13,188 nt of DNA from Halomonas halophila (GTDB taxonomy: Bacteria; Pseudomonadota; Gammaproteobacteria; Pseudomonadales; Halomonadaceae). Shown here one piece after another: positions 12,201 through 13,188 of this stretch. The notes beneath the pieces were generated by a model. It saw only the letters and a list, made by a program, of their open reading frames with translations. It did not search any database and was not told where the DNA came from. The position numbers and the translations under genes are program-made. The stretch's first letter is position 1; the number at the start of each line of letters is the position of its first letter. The stretch is from positions 1 through 13,188 of the forward strand of contig DJIP01000238.1 of the NCBI GenBank assembly GCA_002433675.1, written 5' to 3'.

Positions 12201-13188
12201 ATGCGCATCTGTCTGGTCAGCGAAACCTGGTCTCCTGATATCAATGGGGTCGCCCATACGCTGGGGCGCATCAGCCAGGAACTGCGAGCTCTTGGCGTGA
12301 CGCTGCAGCTGGTCCGACCGGCCCCTGTCGACGATTCCACCGAGCCCGCCACCGGGATGGCCCACGAACTGCGCGTACGCGGCATGTCGATGCCGCGCTA
12401 CAAGGAAGTGCGTATCGGCTGGGCCTCCGCCGGTCGCCTGCGCAGGCTATGGCGCGACAATCGTCCCGACGCCATCTATGTGGCCACCGAAGGCCCGCTA
12501 GGCTGGTCAGCGCTAAGGGCAGCGGAAAAGCTGGACATTCCCGTGGTCAGCGGCTGGCACACCAACTTCGATCACTACTGCCAGGACTATGGTCTGCCGT
12601 GGCTGGCGCCGCTGGTACGCAACCGCCTGCGGCATTTTCACAACCGCTGCGCGGCGACCCTGGTACCGACCCATCAGCAAGCCCGGGAGCTGACGCAAAG
12701 AGGCTTCGAGCGGGTCAGCGTCATGGCACGTGGCATCGAAGGCGAGCGTTTCACCCCCGACAAGCGCAGCCAGCAACTGCGCGACAGCTGGGGTGTCGGC
12801 CAGCACCAGCCGGTGGCGCTCTATGTGGGCCGGCTGGCGCCGGAAAAGAACCTGGAGCTGTTGCGCGACACCTTTCTCGACATGCTTGAGGCGCGCCCCG
12901 ACATGCGCCTGGTGGTGGTGGGCGACGGCCCCGGACGGGCATCGCTGGAAAAGGCCCTGCCAGACGCCATCTTCACCGGCTTCATCGATTCCGCCGAGAT
13001 GCAGATCCACTACGCCAGCGCCGACATCTTCGTCTTTCCCTCGCTGTCGGAGACCTGGGGCAACGTGATTCTCGAAGCCATGGCCAGCGGCCTGGCGGTG
13101 GTGGCCTTCCGCCACGCGGCCGGCGCCGAGTTGATCACCACCGACAAGGATGGTGTCAGCGTCACCGCCGGTGACAACGCCGAATTCC
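12201..13188 (+). CDS. GT4-family glycosyltransferase, 3' end outside the window
   Basis: The first 329 residues of a GT-B glycosyltransferase, open to the window end. The N-terminal domain starts MRICLVSETWSPDINGVAHT (donor-side glycine loop region), has VSGWHTNFDHYC (116-127), and the C-terminal domain has YVGRLAPEKNLELL (208-221), VVVGDGPGR (238-246) and the E-x7-E motif of retaining GT4 enzymes in SETWGNVILE (Glu284, Glu292). The pattern is that of GDP-mannose- or UDP-sugar-dependent alpha-glycosyltransferases such as MgtA/PimB-like proteins acting at the cytoplasmic face on a lipid acceptor; donor and acceptor are not decided. Expected full length about 380-400, so roughly 50-70 residues are missing. 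GAGGAA (12191-12196) precedes ATG 12201. The gap from the lipoprotein gene (163 bp) contains a hairpin, so it may have its own promoter. Confidence 0.9.
   Translation, partial: MRICLVSETWSPDINGVAHTLGRISQELRALGVTLQLVRPAPVDDSTEPATGMAHELRVRGMSMPRYKEVRIGWASAGRLRRLWRDNRPDAIYVATEGPLGWSALRAAEKLDIPVVSGWHTNFDHYCQDYGLPWLAPLVRNRLRHFHNRCAATLVPTHQQARELTQRGFERVSVMARGIEGERFTPDKRSQQLRDSWGVGQHQPVALYVGRLAPEKNLELLRDTFLDMLEARPDMRLVVVGDGPGRASLEKALPDAIFTGFIDSAEMQIHYASADIFVFPSLSETWGNVILEAMASGLAVVAFRHAAGAELITTDKDGVSVTAGDNAEF

Noticed and set aside
1..13188. CRISPR array, tRNA/rRNA genes, insertion sequences, defence or secondary-metabolite cluster
   Set aside because: No regularly spaced repeats, cloverleaf patterns, transposase or nuclease-like proteins were seen; nearly all coding space is taken by recognisable housekeeping-type genes.

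Overview
The window reads as an ordinary chromosomal stretch of a GC-rich gammaproteobacterium. Gene content (a RegBA redox two-component system, a ketone-body/PHB degradation set, GrxA, an NlpD-like lipoprotein, a YihG-type acyltransferase) and the protein style fit a Halomonadaceae-like organism, but this is an impression from recall and not a phylogenetic result. There are no tRNA or rRNA genes, no insertion sequences, no CRISPR array and no phage genes that I can see.

Layout. 147-1967 (+): RegB-type sensor kinase and RegA-type response regulator, closed by a hairpin. 2138-3470 (-): D-3-hydroxybutyrate dehydrogenase and a small protein that resembles the hydrogenase chaperone HybE. 3471-3683: a divergent control region carrying an imperfect tandem duplication of about 90 bp. 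3684-4965 (+): an inositol-monophosphatase-family enzyme and glutaredoxin 1, closed by a strong intrinsic terminator. 5191-5949 (+): a divergent, probably ligand-poor relative of the DUF1338 family. 5960-7255 (-): a YcaD-like MFS transporter, with a palindromic pair of DnaA-box-like sites behind its likely promoter. 7650-9068 (-): ScoB and ScoA, the two subunits of a 3-oxoacid CoA-transferase, with a terminator hairpin downstream. 9251-10153 (+): a divergent LysR regulator across an unusually AT-rich gap. 10284-12037 (+): an inner-membrane acyltransferase whose 3' end overlaps a lipoprotein with two LysM domains and a degenerate LytM (M23) domain. 12201 to the window end (+): a GT4 glycosyltransferase, cut off by the window edge.

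How the genes fit together. 3-hydroxybutyrate dehydrogenase makes acetoacetate and ScoAB activates acetoacetate to acetoacetyl-CoA, so the window holds two consecutive steps of 3-hydroxybutyrate use, although in separate transcription units. RegBA senses the quinone pool/redox state in other bacteria; GrxA is a thiol-redox protein. The last three genes concern the cell envelope (lipid acylation, peptidoglycan hydrolase control, glycosyl transfer).

I did not find a clearly new multi-gene system. The observations most worth checking are the orphan HybE-like protein with its duplicated 5' region and possible leader ORF, the DnaA-box palindrome, the DUF1338-like protein that seems to have lost its metal ligands, and the amidase-activator-like lipoprotein overlapping the acyltransferase gene.
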